A stretch of 64,000 nucleotides of DNA, from NCBI RefSeq assembly GCF_004526345.1, contig NZ_CP038213.1, forward strand, positions 2,170,001-2,234,000, given 5' to 3'. This DNA comes from Ornithinimicrobium flavum. Lineage in GTDB: Bacteria > Actinomycetota > Actinomycetes > Actinomycetales > Dermatophilaceae. The notes beneath the pieces are model-generated. The model was not told the origin of the DNA. It did not search any database and was given only the letters and a program-made list of their open reading frames with translations. Shown in pieces: positions 18,359-29,647 of the stretch; the first letter of the stretch is position 1, and every line of letters begins with the position of its first letter. The translations under genes were made by a program, and so were the position numbers.

Positions 18359-18622
18359 TCAGCTCTCGGGGGAGCTGGTATGCAACTTGCCCTGGTCGAT
18401 CTCGTGCAGGGCGATGGACAGCGGCTTGTCGGTGGCGTCGGCCTCGACGAGAGGCCCGACGTACTCGAGCAGCCCCTCGGACAGCTGGGCGTAGTAGGCG
18501 TTGATCTGGCGGGCCCGCTTGGCGGCGTAGATCACCAGGGCGTACTTGGAGTCCGCGCGCTCCAGCAGGGAGTCGATCGGCGGGTTGGTGATGCCGTCGG
18601 GGTGGGCGATGGTGCCGGTCAC
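18359..18622 (-). CDS. rpoZ: RNA polymerase omega subunit
   Basis: The 87-residue protein matches actinobacterial omega: [29 protein letters not shown], the helix that clamps the beta' C-terminus, then [11 protein letters not shown] and the acidic tail. It aids RNA polymerase assembly. It starts with GTG and lies between gmk (eight-base gap) and coaBC, the usual actinobacterial order. Confidence 0.95.
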   Translation of the reverse strand: MTGTIAHPDGITNPPIDSLLERADSKYALVIYAAKRARQINAYYAQLSEGLLEYVGPLVEADATDKPLSIALHEIDQGKLHTSSPES

Positions 18623-18630
18623 GTGATGCC

Positions 18631-19182
18631 TCAGTCCTTCTCGGGGGTGGGGTCAACCATCCATGATACGAGTTCCTCGGCCGCCCTGGCGACATCGTCG
18701 TTGACGATGCTGTGGTCGAACTCGCCGCGGGCCGCCAGCTCGGCGCGGGCCGTGCCGAGCCGGGCCGCCCGTTCCTCCTCGTCCTCGGTCCCCCGGCCCA
18801 CCAGCCGCTGCACGAGCTCCTCCCACGACGGGGGCTCGAGGAAGACGAAGCGTGCCTCCGGCATCGCCTCCCGGACCTGCCGGGCCCCCTGCAGGTCGAT
18901 CTCGAGCAGGGCCGGCCGGCCCTCGTCGAGGACCTGCTCGACGGGGGTCCTGGGCGTGCCGTACCGGGCGCGGCCGTGCACGACCGCCCACTCGAGCAGC
19001 TGGCCCTCCCGCTCGAGCCGGTCGAACTCCCGGTCGTCGACGAAAAAGTAGTGCTGGCCCTCGACCTCCCCGGGACGGGGCGGACGGGTGGTCACGGAGA
19101 CGGACAGCCAGACCTCGGGGTGGTGCTGCCGCACGTAGCTGGCGACGGTCCCCTTGCCCACGGCCGTGGGCCCCGCCAGCAC
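18631..19182 (-). CDS. gmk: Guanylate kinase
   Basis: The enzyme phosphorylates GMP to GDP. The P-loop reads GPTAVGKGT and the GMP-binding segment [21 protein letters not shown], with [16 protein letters not shown] and [12 protein letters not shown] further on. The first in-frame ATG/GTG/TTG is GTG 19182, which leaves only three residues before the P-loop. Homologues normally have a full first beta strand, and the frame upstream does read RRRLVV before it. A CTG at 19239, overlapping the mihF stop, is a possible non-standard start, so the true N-terminus may be 19 residues longer. Confidence 0.93.
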   Translation of the reverse strand: MLAGPTAVGKGTVASYVRQHHPEVWLSVSVTTRPPRPGEVEGQHYFFVDDREFDRLEREGQLLEWAVVHGRARYGTPRTPVEQVLDEGRPALLEIDLQGARQVREAMPEARFVFLEPPSWEELVQRLVGRGTEDEEERAARLGTARAELAARGEFDHSIVNDDVARAAEELVSWMVDPTPEKD

Positions 19183-19235
19183 GACCAGACGACGCCGGCC
19201 GGCCGTCGAGGACGACCCGGGCGCCGCGTGCGCGC

Positions 19236-19553
19236 TCAGCGGTCGCCGAACCGGTCGAGGAGCTGGGCCACCTGGTTGGCCCCCAGCCCGCGCACGCGGC
19301 GGCTCTCGGAGATGCCGATCTCCTCCATGACCTGCCGGGCCCGCACCCGACCGACGCCCGGCAGCGACTCGAGCAGGGCCGAGACCTTCATCTTGCCGAC
19401 GACGTCGTTCTCCTTGCCCTCGGCGATGACCTCCTTGAGGGAGCCCTCGGCGTTCTTCAGCCGGTTCTTCACCGCGGCACGCTCGCGGCGTGCGGCCGCG
19501 GCCTTGGCGAGCGCGTCGGCCCGCTGCTCAGGTGTCAGCTCAGGAAGTGCCAC
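19236..19553 (-). CDS. mihF: Actinobacterial integration host factor mIHF
   Basis: The 105-residue protein is the actinobacterial nucleoid protein m[20 protein letters not shown], a long basic helix ([13 protein letters not shown]), and the helix-two-turn-helix [22 protein letters not shown] that binds DNA. It bends DNA and aids nucleoid organisation and phage integration. The start is GTG 19553 with AGGAGG just upstream. A promoter-like pair lies in the 98-base gap after pyrF, so mihF-gmk-rpoZ may be transcribed apart from the pyr genes. Confidence 0.95.
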   Translation of the reverse strand: MALPELTPEQRADALAKAAAARRERAAVKNRLKNAEGSLKEVIAEGKENDVVGKMKVSALLESLPGVGRVRARQVMEEIGISESRRVRGLGANQVAQLLDRFGDR

Positions 19554-19578
19554 GATCCGTCTCCTCCTACGTCCGATG

Positions 19579-19631
19579 GGCAGGAATCCCTGCCACCAGC
19601 GAACCTATCCACACCGACGGGTCCCTGCCAA
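19579..19631 (-). promoter_or_regulatory. Putative mihF promoter and leader hairpin
   Basis: TTGGCA (19626-19631) and TAGGTT (19602-19607) are 18 bases apart on the minus strand, a plausible -35/-10 pair. A GGCAGG-GATT-CCTGCC hairpin (19579-19594) follows in the leader. Confidence 0.5.
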
Positions 19632-19651
19632 CCCGTCCCTGCGCCCCCGGG

Positions 19652-20530
19652 TCAGTTCCGGCGGGCGATCGGCCCGGGACCGTCCGGCGCGAGCGCCGAG
19701 CGCAGCCGGTCGGCCCACCGCGTGGCGGCCTGCCGCAGGGCGGCGACGTCGGGCCCGGCGGCCAGGACCCCCCGGCTGACCGGCACCAGGAGACGGTCCG
19801 TCACCCCGGCGAACGTGCGGGCGACGTCGTGCTCGTCCGCCCCCTGGGCGCCGACCCCCGGGGTGAGCAAGGGCGCCCCCGCGCCGACCAGGTCCAGCCC
19901 GAGCTCCGCCGGGGGCCGGGGCAGCGTGGCGCCCATGACCAGGCCGACGGATCCGCACGGGAGGACCCCCGCGTTGTCCAGGGCGACCTGCTCGACGATG
20001 CGCGCCGCCACGGAGGGGGTCCCGGCCAGCTGGACCTCCGCCCCCTCGGGGTTGGACGTCATCCCCAGCACCCAGACCCCCCGGCCCGTGCTGACCGCCA
20101 GGTCGATCGCCGGACGCAGGGAGCCGTACCCCAGGTAGGGGCTCAGCGTCACCGAGTCCGCGGCCAGGGGGGACCCCTCGCCGAGGTACGCCTGCGCATA
20201 CCCGTCCATGGTCGAGCCGATGTCGCCGCGCTTCACGTCCAGCACCGTCAGCAGGCCCCGCTCCCGGCACCCCGCGAGGACCTCCTCCAGGACGGCCACG
20301 CCCGCCGCGCCGTGGCGCTCGTAGAAGGCCGACTGCGGCTTGACCGCGGCGCAGCGACCGGCCACGGCGTCGATCACCCTGAGGCTGAAGGTCCGCACGC
20401 CCTCCGCGGTGTCCGGCAGCCCCCAGTCGGCGAGCAGGTGGGCATGCGGGTCCAGCCCGACGCACAGCGGGCCCCGATCGGTGGTCGCCGCCAGCAACCT
20501 GGCTCCGAAGGGTGGGGGGGTCGTGCTCAC
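19652..20530 (-). CDS. pyrF: Orotidine 5'-phosphate decarboxylase, type 2
   Basis: The 292-residue enzyme makes UMP from OMP, the last step of UMP synthesis. The catalytic Lys-Asp array sits in LTVLDVKRGDIGSTMDGYAQ, with CVGLDPH near the N-terminus, VKPQSAFYERHGAAG, and a phosphate-binding end with LTPGVGAQG. It belongs to the longer family found in actinobacteria. It follows the PyrD-like gene by nine bases, at the end of the pyr series. Confidence 0.95.
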   Translation of the reverse strand: MSTTPPPFGARLLAATTDRGPLCVGLDPHAHLLADWGLPDTAEGVRTFSLRVIDAVAGRCAAVKPQSAFYERHGAAGVAVLEEVLAGCRERGLLTVLDVKRGDIGSTMDGYAQAYLGEGSPLAADSVTLSPYLGYGSLRPAIDLAVSTGRGVWVLGMTSNPEGAEVQLAGTPSVAARIVEQVALDNAGVLPCGSVGLVMGATLPRPPAELGLDLVGAGAPLLTPGVGAQGADEHDVARTFAGVTDRLLVPVSRGVLAAGPDVAALRQAATRWADRLRSALAPDGPGPIARRN

Positions 20531-20539
20531 GGTGGCTCC

Positions 20540-21358
20540 TCAGCGTCCGGTCGGGTCGGGTCGGGGTGGTGGCGGGTCGCCGGCGAGCGCGTCGCGGACG
20601 GTCCACAGCAGGGTCGGGTCGGCCCAGAGCGCCGTGCCCAGCTGGACGGCGGCCGCGCCCTCCGCCAGGGCCGCCCGGGCGGACCCCACGTCGTGCACGC
20701 CACCCGCGGCGACGACCGGCACGGGGGGCCACCGCCGCTCGGCGGCCGCCGCGCTCAGCCTGCGCACCCCGGCCCGGGACACCGCCGCGGTCGAGGGCCC
20801 GGACCACCACCGCCCCTCCCCCAGCCGCACCGAGCCGCACACCACGACCGCCCCCGCCCCGCCGGCCACGGCACCGCGGGCCGCTGCGACCAGGTCCGGC
20901 TGGAGAGCGGACAGGCGCGCCAGCAGCAGCAGGTCGCGCGGCGTCGTCTCCCGCACCCGGGCCAGGCACTTCAGGGCCGTCTGGTCGTCCGCCCCGCGCA
21001 GGTCGACCTCCACGGCCCCGAGGGCGTCCGCGTCCAGGCTGCGCCGCACCTGCCCGACGACGTCCGCCAGCTCGCCCGAGGTCCGGCCCCGGACGGCCAG
21101 GACGGCGTGCAGCCCCCGGGTCCCGCACCAGCGCAGCAGGTCGAGCGCCTCGGGGACGGCATACCCGGGGTGGTCGGGGTGCTCCACCCCGCCGACCCCC
21201 GTCGCGTGCACGAGCGGCACCGGCTCGGGCACGCCCGCCACCACGGGCCCGAGGGTGAGGGGTATGTCGTGCAGCGGGCCGAACCGCAGGAGCCCCCGGG
21301 GGTCGCTGACGGCCCCCGGCGCGAGCCAGACGAGGGGAAGCGGCTCACCGCGCTGCAC
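20540..21358 (-). CDS. Degenerate dihydroorotate dehydrogenase-like protein (PyrD 1B scaffold)
   Basis: GTG 21358 (GGAGG seven bases upstream) gives 272 residues. The C-terminal FMN-phosphate region of a class 1B PyrD is clear: WWSGPSTAAVSRAGVRRLS, VPVVAAGGVHDVGSARAAL and GAAAVQLGTALWADP. Catalytic parts are not. Where PyrD has NLSCPN with the catalytic Cys this protein reads VDLRGADD; the Lys strand reads LLLLARLSA; and the NT motif reads VVCGSV. Position and scaffold say PyrD, the missing residues say it may not oxidise dihydroorotate. It overlaps the PyrK-like gene by 14 bases. Confidence 0.75.
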   Translation of the reverse strand: MQRGEPLPLVWLAPGAVSDPRGLLRFGPLHDIPLTLGPVVAGVPEPVPLVHATGVGGVEHPDHPGYAVPEALDLLRWCGTRGLHAVLAVRGRTSGELADVVGQVRRSLDADALGAVEVDLRGADDQTALKCLARVRETTPRDLLLLARLSALQPDLVAAARGAVAGGAGAVVVCGSVRLGEGRWWSGPSTAAVSRAGVRRLSAAAAERRWPPVPVVAAGGVHDVGSARAALAEGAAAVQLGTALWADPTLLWTVRDALAGDPPPPRPDPTGR

Positions 21359-22148
21359 GACGCGCCTCCGACCGGGCCGAGAGCAGCCACTCCCCGGGGA
21401 GGACCGGACCCTCCAGGCAGGGCCGGACCCGCCGGGCCCCCGCGGCGTCGTCGACCACCACGTCGCAGCACCCGCACACGCCGGTCCCGCAGACCGGACC
21501 GGTGTCGGGGTCGAGGGCGGTGACGCGCACGACACGGCCCCGGGGGGCGGAGAGGCTGGCCACGACCCGCACGAGGTCGCGCGGACCGGCGGCCAGCACC
21601 AGCGCCGGGTCCGTGCCCGGGTCGTCCAGCCGGGCGGACAGCTCCGTGGGGAGGTCCTCGGGCCGGGTGAGGACCACCGATGCGGCCTGCCGCCGCAGGC
21701 CGCCCGGGTCCAGGTGACGGTCCGGGTCGCCCGCGCTGAGCAGGACGTGCACGGCGCAGCCCCGCTCGCGCAGCAGGGAGACCAGCCAGCGCACCGGGGC
21801 CGCCGACCGCTCGTGCGCCACCACGAGCGCCGAGACCGGCCGGCTCGGCAGCGGGAAGCCTCGTCCCAGCGGCCCCAGGAGGCGCACCTCCTCCCCCACC
21901 TGGTGGGCGTCCATCGCGACGACCAGCTGGACGGTGGTGCCGTGGACGGGGTCGGAGACCACCTCGGCCAGCCAGTGCACCGCGGGCAGCACCGAGCCGC
22001 GCGCCGGGTCGGCGGGGAGGACGACGAGCTGGCCCGGCCGCGCCCGGTCCCAGCCGGGCGCGGACGGGACCGTCAGGCTCACCACGTCGTAGGAGCCGAG
22101 GGCACGGACCGCACTCACCACCGCCTGCACGGCCGGGCCGGGGGTCAC
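21345..22148 (-). CDS. PyrK-like iron-sulfur/FAD subunit, partly degenerate
   Basis: The 267-residue protein resembles PyrK, the electron-transfer subunit of class 1B dihydroorotate dehydrogenase. The C-terminal [2Fe-2S] set is intact (CGTGVCGCC and then a Cys in RVRPCLEG). PGQLVVLPADP matches the first FAD strand, but the RPxS FAD motif is replaced by VLPAVHWLAEV. GTG 22148 is chosen for its GGAGG eight bases upstream, inside the end of carB. The frame upstream is a carB shadow. It is transcribed after carB and overlaps the PyrD-like gene. Confidence 0.75.
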   Translation of the reverse strand: MTPGPAVQAVVSAVRALGSYDVVSLTVPSAPGWDRARPGQLVVLPADPARGSVLPAVHWLAEVVSDPVHGTTVQLVVAMDAHQVGEEVRLLGPLGRGFPLPSRPVSALVVAHERSAAPVRWLVSLLRERGCAVHVLLSAGDPDRHLDPGGLRRQAASVVLTRPEDLPTELSARLDDPGTDPALVLAAGPRDLVRVVASLSAPRGRVVRVTALDPDTGPVCGTGVCGCCDVVVDDAAGARRVRPCLEGPVLPGEWLLSARSEARRAAR

Positions 22149-22152
22149 GGGG

Positions 22153-25100
22153 TCAGCCTCCGGGCGCGGTGTCGCCGCCCTCACCGGCGGGGGGACGCCC
22201 GTAGAGGTCCAGGGCCCGGGCGTGCTCCTGCAGGCTGGCCACCTCGAGCCGGCCCGCGCGCATCGCCTCGATGCCCAGCACCGCCACCGACAGCTGCTGC
22301 ACCGTGGTGATGATCGGCTTGTCCATCGACGTGGTCGCCGCCCGGATGGCGTAACCGTCGGCACGGGCGTCCCGGCCGGACGGGGTGTTGATGACCATGT
22401 CGACCTCCCCGGCGGTGATGCGGTCCACGACGGTCGGCGCGTGCCCCTCGGCACCGGCGGGCGCACCACGCTGGCTCACCTTGCGCACCACCTCGGCGGT
22501 GATGCCGTTGCGCCGCAGCACGTCCGCGGTGCCCGCGGTGGCCATGACGGTGAACCCCAGGTCGACCAGGCGCTTGACCGGGAAGATCATCGAGCGCTTG
22601 TCCCGGTTGGCGACGGAGACGAAGACGGTGCCCTCGGTGGGCAGGCTGGAGCCCGCCCGGAGCTGGCTCTTGGCGAAGGCCGCACCGAAGCTCGCGTCGA
22701 TGCCCATGACCTCACCGGTCGACCGCATCTCCGGACCCAGGATGGAGTCGATCGCCTGGCCCGTCTGGGTGCGGAAGCGACGGAACGGCAGGATCGCCTC
22801 CTTGACGGAGAACGGCGCGTCGCCGGGCATGGCGCCACCGTCCACGTGACGGGGCAGCAGCCCCTCGTCCCGCAGCTGGGCGATGGAGGTGCCGAGCATG
22901 ACGCGAGCGGCCGCGCTGGCCAGCGGCACGCCGGTCGCCTTCGCGACGAAGGGCACCGTCCGGCTGGCCCGGGGGTTGGCCTCCAGGACGTAGAGGACGT
23001 CCTGGGCGAGGGCGAACTGCACGTTGATCAGGCCGCGGACGCCGATCGCCTCGGCGAGGGCCCGGGTGGCCTCGCGGACCGCCTCCAGCTCCGATCGCCC
23101 CAGCGTGAAGGGTGGGAGCACGCAGGCGGAGTCGCCGGAGTGGATCCCTGCCTCCTCGATGTGCTCCATGATGCCGCCGACGTAGAGGTCGGTGCCGTCG
23201 TAGAGGGCGTCGACGTCGATCTCGACCGCGGTGTCCAGGAAGCGGTCGACCAGCACCGGGTGCTCCGGGGCCGAGCGGGTGGCCCGGCCGACGTAGGCGG
23301 CGAGGGTCTCGTCGTCGTAGACGATCTCCATACCCCTGCCCCCCAGCACGTAGGAGGGGCGGACCAGGACGGGGTAGCCGATCTCGCGCGCCACCTCCAG
23401 GGCGTCCTCGACGGAGTATGCGGTGCCGTGGCGCGGGGCGACCAGCCCCGTCTCGTGCAGGATCCGGCCGAACGCCCCCCGGTCCTCGGCCAGGTGAATC
23501 GCCTCCGGGGAGGTCCCGACCACGGGCACACCCTCGGCCTTGAGCGCGGCGGCCAGCCCCAGCGGGGTCTGGCCGCCCAGCTGCACGATGACGCCCGCCA
23601 CCGGGCCGGCCCGGCGCTCGGCGTGCACCACCTCGAGGACGTCCTCCAGGGTCAGCGGCTCGAAGTAGAGACGGCTCGAGGTGTCGTAGTCGGTGGACAC
23701 CGTCTCGGGGTTGCAGTTGACCATCACCGTGTCGAAGCCGTGCTCGCGCAGCGTGAGCGAGGCGTGGACGCAGGAGTAGTCGAACTCGATGCCCTGCCCG
23801 ATGCGGTTGGGCCCCGAGCCCAGGATGAGGACAGCCGGTCGCTCCCGGGGGGCGACCTCGGTCTCCTCGTCGTAGGAGGAGTAGTGGTAGGGGGTCAGCG
23901 CGACGAACTCCCCGGCGCAGGTGTCGACCGTCTTGTACACGGGCCGCACCCCGAGAGCCTGCCGCACCCCGCGGACCACCGCCTCGGTGAGACCGGTGAG
24001 CTCGGCGAGCTGGGCGTCGGAGAAGCCGTGCCGCTTGGCCAGCCGCAGCAGCTCGGGCGTCAGCCGGCCGCCGGAGGCCGCCCGCGCCTGGCCGCGCACC
24101 TGCTCGGCGATCGTGTTGAGCAGGACGATCTGGTCCAGGAACCACGGGTCGATCCGGGTGTGCTCGTGCGCCTCCTCGACGCTGACCCCGCCGCGCAGCG
24201 CCTGCTGGACGAGCACGAGCCGACCGTCGGTGGGCGTGGCGGCCTGCTCGATGAGCGCCCGCGCCATCTCGGCGTTGGGCCGCTCGTCCTCCCGCCAGTG
24301 GAAGCTGGTGTGCGACGCCTCGGTCGAGCGCAGCGCCTTCTGCAGGGCCTCGGTGAAGTTGCGGCCCAGCGCCATCGCCTCCCCTACCGACTTCATGGTC
24401 GTCGTCAGCGTCGGGTCGGCGGCCGGGAACTTCTCGAAGGCGAAGCGGGGGACCTTGACCACGACGTAGTCCAGCGTCGGCTCGAAGCTGGCCGGGGTCC
24501 CGCCGGTGATGTCGTTGGGGACCTCGTCGAGGGTGTACCCCAGGGCCATCTTGGCGGCGATCTTGGCGATCGGGAAGCCGGTGGCCTTCGAGGCCAGGGC
24601 CGAGGAGCGGGAGACCCGCGGGTTCATCTCGATGACGATGACCCGACCGTCGGCGGGGTTGACGGCGAACTGGATGTTGCACCCGCCGGTGTCGACCCCG
24701 ACCTCGCGGATCACGGCGATCCCGATGTCCCGCAGCTCCTGGTATTCCCGGTCGGTGAGGGTCATCGCGGGCGCCACGGTGATGGAGTCGCCGGTGTGGA
24801 CACCCATGGGGTCGAGGTTCTCGATGGAGCACACGACCACCACGTTGTCGGCCCGGTCGCGCATCACCTCCAGCTCGTACTCCTTCCAGCCCATGATCGA
24901 CTCCTCGAGCAGCACCTCGGTCGTCGGGCTGTCCTGCAGGCCGGCCCCGGCGATGCGCCGCAGGCTCTCCTCGTCGTGGGCAAAGCCGGAGCCCAGCCCG
25001 CCCATGGTGAAGGAGGGCCGGACGACGACGGGGTACCCCAGCTCCTCCGCGGCGGCGAGGACCTCGTCCATCGTGTGGCACACCGCCGACCGGGCCACCT

Positions 25101-25524
25101 CCGCCCCGCAGCGCTCCACGACGCCCTTGAACAGCTGCCGGTCCTCGCCGAGCTGGATCGCCTCCACGTTGGCGCCGATGAGCGGGCAGCCGTACCTCTC
25201 CAGGACACCCGCCTCGTGCAGGGCGATCGCGGTGTTGAGCGCGGTCTGGCCGCCCAGGGTCGCCAGCACGGCGTCCGGCCGCTCCTTGGCGATGATGGCC
25301 TCGACGATCTCCGGGGTGATCGGCTCCACGTACGTGGCGTCGGCCACCCCCGGGTCGGTCATGATCGTCGCGGGGTTGGAGTTGACCAGGATGACGCGCA
25401 CCCCCTCCTCGCGCAGCACCCGGCACGCCTGGGTGCCCGAGTAGTCGAACTCCGCGGCCTGACCGATGACGATCGGCCCGGAGCCGATGACCAGGACGCT
25501 GTCGATGTCCTTGCGCCTGGGCAC
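22153..25524 (-). CDS. carB: Carbamoyl-phosphate synthase large subunit
   Basis: The 1123-residue protein makes carbamoyl phosphate from bicarbonate, ammonia and two ATP. Two homologous ATP-grasp halves are visible: [21 protein letters not shown] at the start and [22 protein letters not shown] from about residue 570, each with a [10 protein letters not shown] / [10 protein letters not shown] loop. A C-terminal MGS-like allosteric domain follows from about 955. It is somewhat longer than the E. coli enzyme because of the C-terminal tail. The GTG start is two bases after carA. Confidence 0.97.
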   Translation of the reverse strand: MPRRKDIDSVLVIGSGPIVIGQAAEFDYSGTQACRVLREEGVRVILVNSNPATIMTDPGVADATYVEPITPEIVEAIIAKERPDAVLATLGGQTALNTAIALHEAGVLERYGCPLIGANVEAIQLGEDRQLFKGVVERCGAEVARSAVCHTMDEVLAAAEELGYPVVVRPSFTMGGLGSGFAHDEESLRRIAGAGLQDSPTTEVLLEESIMGWKEYELEVMRDRADNVVVVCSIENLDPMGVHTGDSITVAPAMTLTDREYQELRDIGIAVIREVGVDTGGCNIQFAVNPADGRVIVIEMNPRVSRSSALASKATGFPIAKIAAKMALGYTLDEVPNDITGGTPASFEPTLDYVVVKVPRFAFEKFPAADPTLTTTMKSVGEAMALGRNFTEALQKALRSTEASHTSFHWREDERPNAEMARALIEQAATPTDGRLVLVQQALRGGVSVEEAHEHTRIDPWFLDQIVLLNTIAEQVRGQARAASGGRLTPELLRLAKRHGFSDAQLAELTGLTEAVVRGVRQALGVRPVYKTVDTCAGEFVALTPYHYSSYDEETEVAPRERPAVLILGSGPNRIGQGIEFDYSCVHASLTLREHGFDTVMVNCNPETVSTDYDTSSRLYFEPLTLEDVLEVVHAERRAGPVAGVIVQLGGQTPLGLAAALKAEGVPVVGTSPEAIHLAEDRGAFGRILHETGLVAPRHGTAYSVEDALEVAREIGYPVLVRPSYVLGGRGMEIVYDDETLAAYVGRATRSAPEHPVLVDRFLDTAVEIDVDALYDGTDLYVGGIMEHIEEAGIHSGDSACVLPPFTLGRSELEAVREATRALAEAIGVRGLINVQFALAQDVLYVLEANPRASRTVPFVAKATGVPLASAAARVMLGTSIAQLRDEGLLPRHVDGGAMPGDAPFSVKEAILPFRRFRTQTGQAIDSILGPEMRSTGEVMGIDASFGAAFAKSQLRAGSSLPTEGTVFVSVANRDKRSMIFPVKRLVDLGFTVMATAGTADVLRRNGITAEVVRKVSQRGAPAGAEGHAPTVVDRITAGEVDMVINTPSGRDARADGYAIRAATTSMDKPIITTVQQLSVAVLGIEAMRAGRLEVASLQEHARALDLYGRPPAGEGGDTAPGG

Positions 25525-25526
25525 GC

Positions 25527-26702
25527 TCAGGCCTCCTTGGTGTTCTGGGCGTCCTCGAGGAGGGCGACGAAGCGGTCGAAGAGGTACTCGGCGTCGTGCG
25601 GACCGGCCGCGGCCTCGGGGTGGTACTGCACGCTGAACGCGGGCACGTCCTGGCAGCTGAGGCCCTCGACGACGTCGTCGTTGAGGGCGATGTGGGAGCA
25701 GCGCACCGGGCCGTAGGGCGTCGGGGCGGGGTCCTGGGTGGCGACCCCCTCCGGCCAGGCGATCGCGAAGCCGTGGTTGTGGCTGGTCACCTCGACCTTG
25801 CCGGTCTCCCGGTCCAGGACGGGCTGGTTGATGCCGCGGTGGCCGAAGGTGAGCTTGTAGGTCTCCAGCCCCAGCGCACGGCCGAGCAGCTGGTTGCCGA
25901 AGCAGATGCCGAAGAACGGTATGCGGCGCTCCAGCACCGTGCGCAACAGGTCGACCTCGTGGTCGGCCGTGGCCGGGTCACCCGGGCCGTTGGAGAAGAA
26001 GACCCCGTCCGGCTCCCGGGAGGCGAGCTCCTCGAAGGTCGTCGTGCTCGGCAGGACGTGCACCTCGATGCCGCGCCGGGCCATCAGCGCCGGCGTCATC
26101 CCCTTGATGCCGAGGTCGAGCGCCGCGACGCGGAAGCGGGTCGGGACGCCCTCGGGCGGGGACACGACGTACGGCTCGGCGGTGGTGACCTCGGCGGCCA
26201 GGGCGGCGCCGGTCATCGTCGGCGAGTCCCGCACCACCCCGAGCAGCTCCTCGACGGGGCGAGCGGCGTCGTCCCCGGAGAAGATGCCCACGCGCATGGC
26301 ACCCTCGTCGCGCAGGTGTCGGGTGAGGGCGCGGGTGTCCACACCGCTGATCCCCACCACGCCGGCCGCCCGCAGGGCCTCGCCCAGGTCGCCCTGGGAC
26401 CGCCAGTTGGACGGCCGCAGGGCCGGGTCGCGGACGACGAAGCCCGCCACCCAGATGCGGGAGCTCTCCATGTCGGTGGCGTTGACCCCGGTGTTGCCGA
26501 TGTGCGGCGCCGTCATGACCACGACCTGCCGGTGGTAGGAGGGGTCGGTGAGGGTCTCCTGGTAGCCCGTCATCCCGGTGCTGAACACGGCCTCGCCCAC
26601 GGTCCGGCCCACCGCGCCGTAGGCCTCGCCGCGGAAGGTGCGGCCGTCCTCGAGGACCAGGACCGCCGGCCGGGGAGCGGGGATCGTGCCGTCCACGCTC
26701 AT
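25527..26702 (-). CDS. carA: Carbamoyl-phosphate synthase small subunit
   Basis: The 391-residue glutaminase subunit feeds ammonia to CarB. The N-terminal domain has [16 protein letters not shown] and [18 protein letters not shown]. The class-I amidotransferase part has the nucleophile Cys in [16 protein letters not shown], where most homologues have GICLGHQ, and the His-Glu pair near [12 protein letters not shown]. The ATG overlaps the pyrC stop (ATGA). Confidence 0.97.
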   Translation of the reverse strand: MSVDGTIPAPRPAVLVLEDGRTFRGEAYGAVGRTVGEAVFSTGMTGYQETLTDPSYHRQVVVMTAPHIGNTGVNATDMESSRIWVAGFVVRDPALRPSNWRSQGDLGEALRAAGVVGISGVDTRALTRHLRDEGAMRVGIFSGDDAARPVEELLGVVRDSPTMTGAALAAEVTTAEPYVVSPPEGVPTRFRVAALDLGIKGMTPALMARRGIEVHVLPSTTTFEELASREPDGVFFSNGPGDPATADHEVDLLRTVLERRIPFFGICFGNQLLGRALGLETYKLTFGHRGINQPVLDRETGKVEVTSHNHGFAIAWPEGVATQDPAPTPYGPVRCSHIALNDDVVEGLSCQDVPAFSVQYHPEAAAGPHDAEYLFDRFVALLEDAQNTKEA

Positions 26703-28020
26703 GCCTCGCCACCCCAGACCAGACCCTCGCGGGCCGTGACGCGCCCTCGCAGGAGCGTCAGGTGCGGGGCCCCCACCAGCTCACGGCCGTGCCAGGGGTT
26801 GTTGCGGGACAAGGACTTGGACAGGGCGCGGTCCACGGTTCCCTTCCGGGTGGGGTCGACGAGGGTGAGGTTGGCGGGCGCACCGGGGGTGATCCCCTGG
26901 CCCTGGGTGGAGAGCCGGGCGATGCGGGCGGGTGCGGTCGACATCACGCGGGCCACGTCGGCCCAGCCCATCCGGCCCGGCTGGACCATGAGGGTGGACA
27001 CGACGCCGAGGGCCGTCTCCAGGCCGAGCATCCCGAAGGCGGCGTCGACGAAGGCGTGCTCCTTGTCCTGCCGGGCGTGGGGGGCGTGGTCGGTCGCGAC
27101 GATGTCGATGGTGCCGTCGGCCAGCGCTTCCTGGAGGACCAGCGCGTCCTCCGTGGGCCGCAGCGGCGGGTTGACCTTGAAGGTCGGGTCGTAGCCGGCG
27201 AGCAGGTCCTGGGTGAGCATGAGGTGGTGGGGCGTCACCTCGGCGGTGACGTCGATCCCCTGCTTCTTGGCCCACCGGACCACCTCGACGCTGCCGGCCG
27301 TCGAGACGTGGGCGATGTGGACCCGCGACCCGGTGTGGCGGGCCAGCATGACGTCCCGGGCGACGACGACCTCCTCGGCGACCGCCGGCCAGCCGGGCAG
27401 CCCGAGCCGGCCGGAGAGCTCCCCCTCGTGGCAGCAGGCGGTGCCGTCGGCCAGGCGCGGGTCCTGGGCGTGCTGGGACACGACGCCGTCGAAGGCCTTG
27501 ACGTACTCGAGCGCGCGGCGCATGAGGCGCGCGTCGTGCACGCAGCGTCCGTCGTCGGAGAAGACGGTGACCCGGGCGCGGGACCGGTGCATGAGGCCCA
27601 GCTCGGCCAGCTCCTCCCCCGCCAGGCCCTTGGTGACCGCCCCCACGGGGTGCACGTCGACGTACCCCGCCCGGCGTCCCAGGTCGAGCACCGTCTCGGC
27701 GATCTCGGCGGTGTCGGTGACCGGCGAGGTGTTGGCCATCGCGAGGACCGCGGTGAAACCGCCCGCGGCCGCGGCCTGCGAGCCGCTCTCGACCGTCTCG
27801 GCGTCCTCGCGACCCGGCTCGCGCAGGTGGGTGTGCAGGTCGACCAGGCCGGGCAGCAGCACCAGACCCTCGGCGTGCAGGGTGCCGGTGCCGGTGGGGG
27901 CGTCGTCCCGGGCCTGCGTCCCCACGGCGGCGATGCGGCCGTCGACCAGCAGGACGTCCTGGGTGCCCTCACCGAGCACGTCGGCGCCGCGGATGAGCAG
28001 GGGCGGGGTGGTGGTCCGTT

Positions 28021-28024
<4 letters not shown>
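26699..28024 (-). CDS. pyrC: Dihydroorotase
   Basis: The 441-residue class I dihydroorotase closes carbamoyl aspartate to dihydroorotate. Zinc ligands appear in [22 protein letters not shown], with [21 protein letters not shown] and [14 protein letters not shown] further on. GTG 28024 overlaps the pyrB stop (GTGA). The open frame runs further upstream, but that part shadows pyrB. Confidence 0.96.
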
Positions 28025-29561
<1,537 letters not shown>

Positions 29562-29584
29562 TTAAAGGATGGTGCTCGGGCGCC

Positions 29585-29590
29585 ACTGTA
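29585..29590 (-). promoter_or_regulatory. -10 element of the pyr operon
   Basis: TACAGT on the minus strand would start the RNA about 50 bases before pyrR, just enough leader to carry the PyrR hairpin. The -35 is not clear. Confidence 0.5.
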
Positions 29591-29634
29591 CTCCAGCCGT
29601 CCCGACCCTCCGCACGACCCTGGGGCGGATCGAC

Positions 29635-29640
29635 TACCGT
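29635..29640 (+). promoter_or_regulatory. -10 element of a probable leaderless sulP transcript
   Basis: TACCGT ends seven bases before the sulP GTG, the spacing expected when transcription starts at the start codon itself. No Shine-Dalgarno is present. Confidence 0.45.
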
Positions 29641-29647
29641 CGAGAGC

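Noticed and set aside
22222..25716. Very long open frame on the + strand opposite carB
   Set aside because: It is the antisense shadow of a real, conserved gene; high GC removes stop codons in the opposite frame, and the translated product has no recognisable domain.
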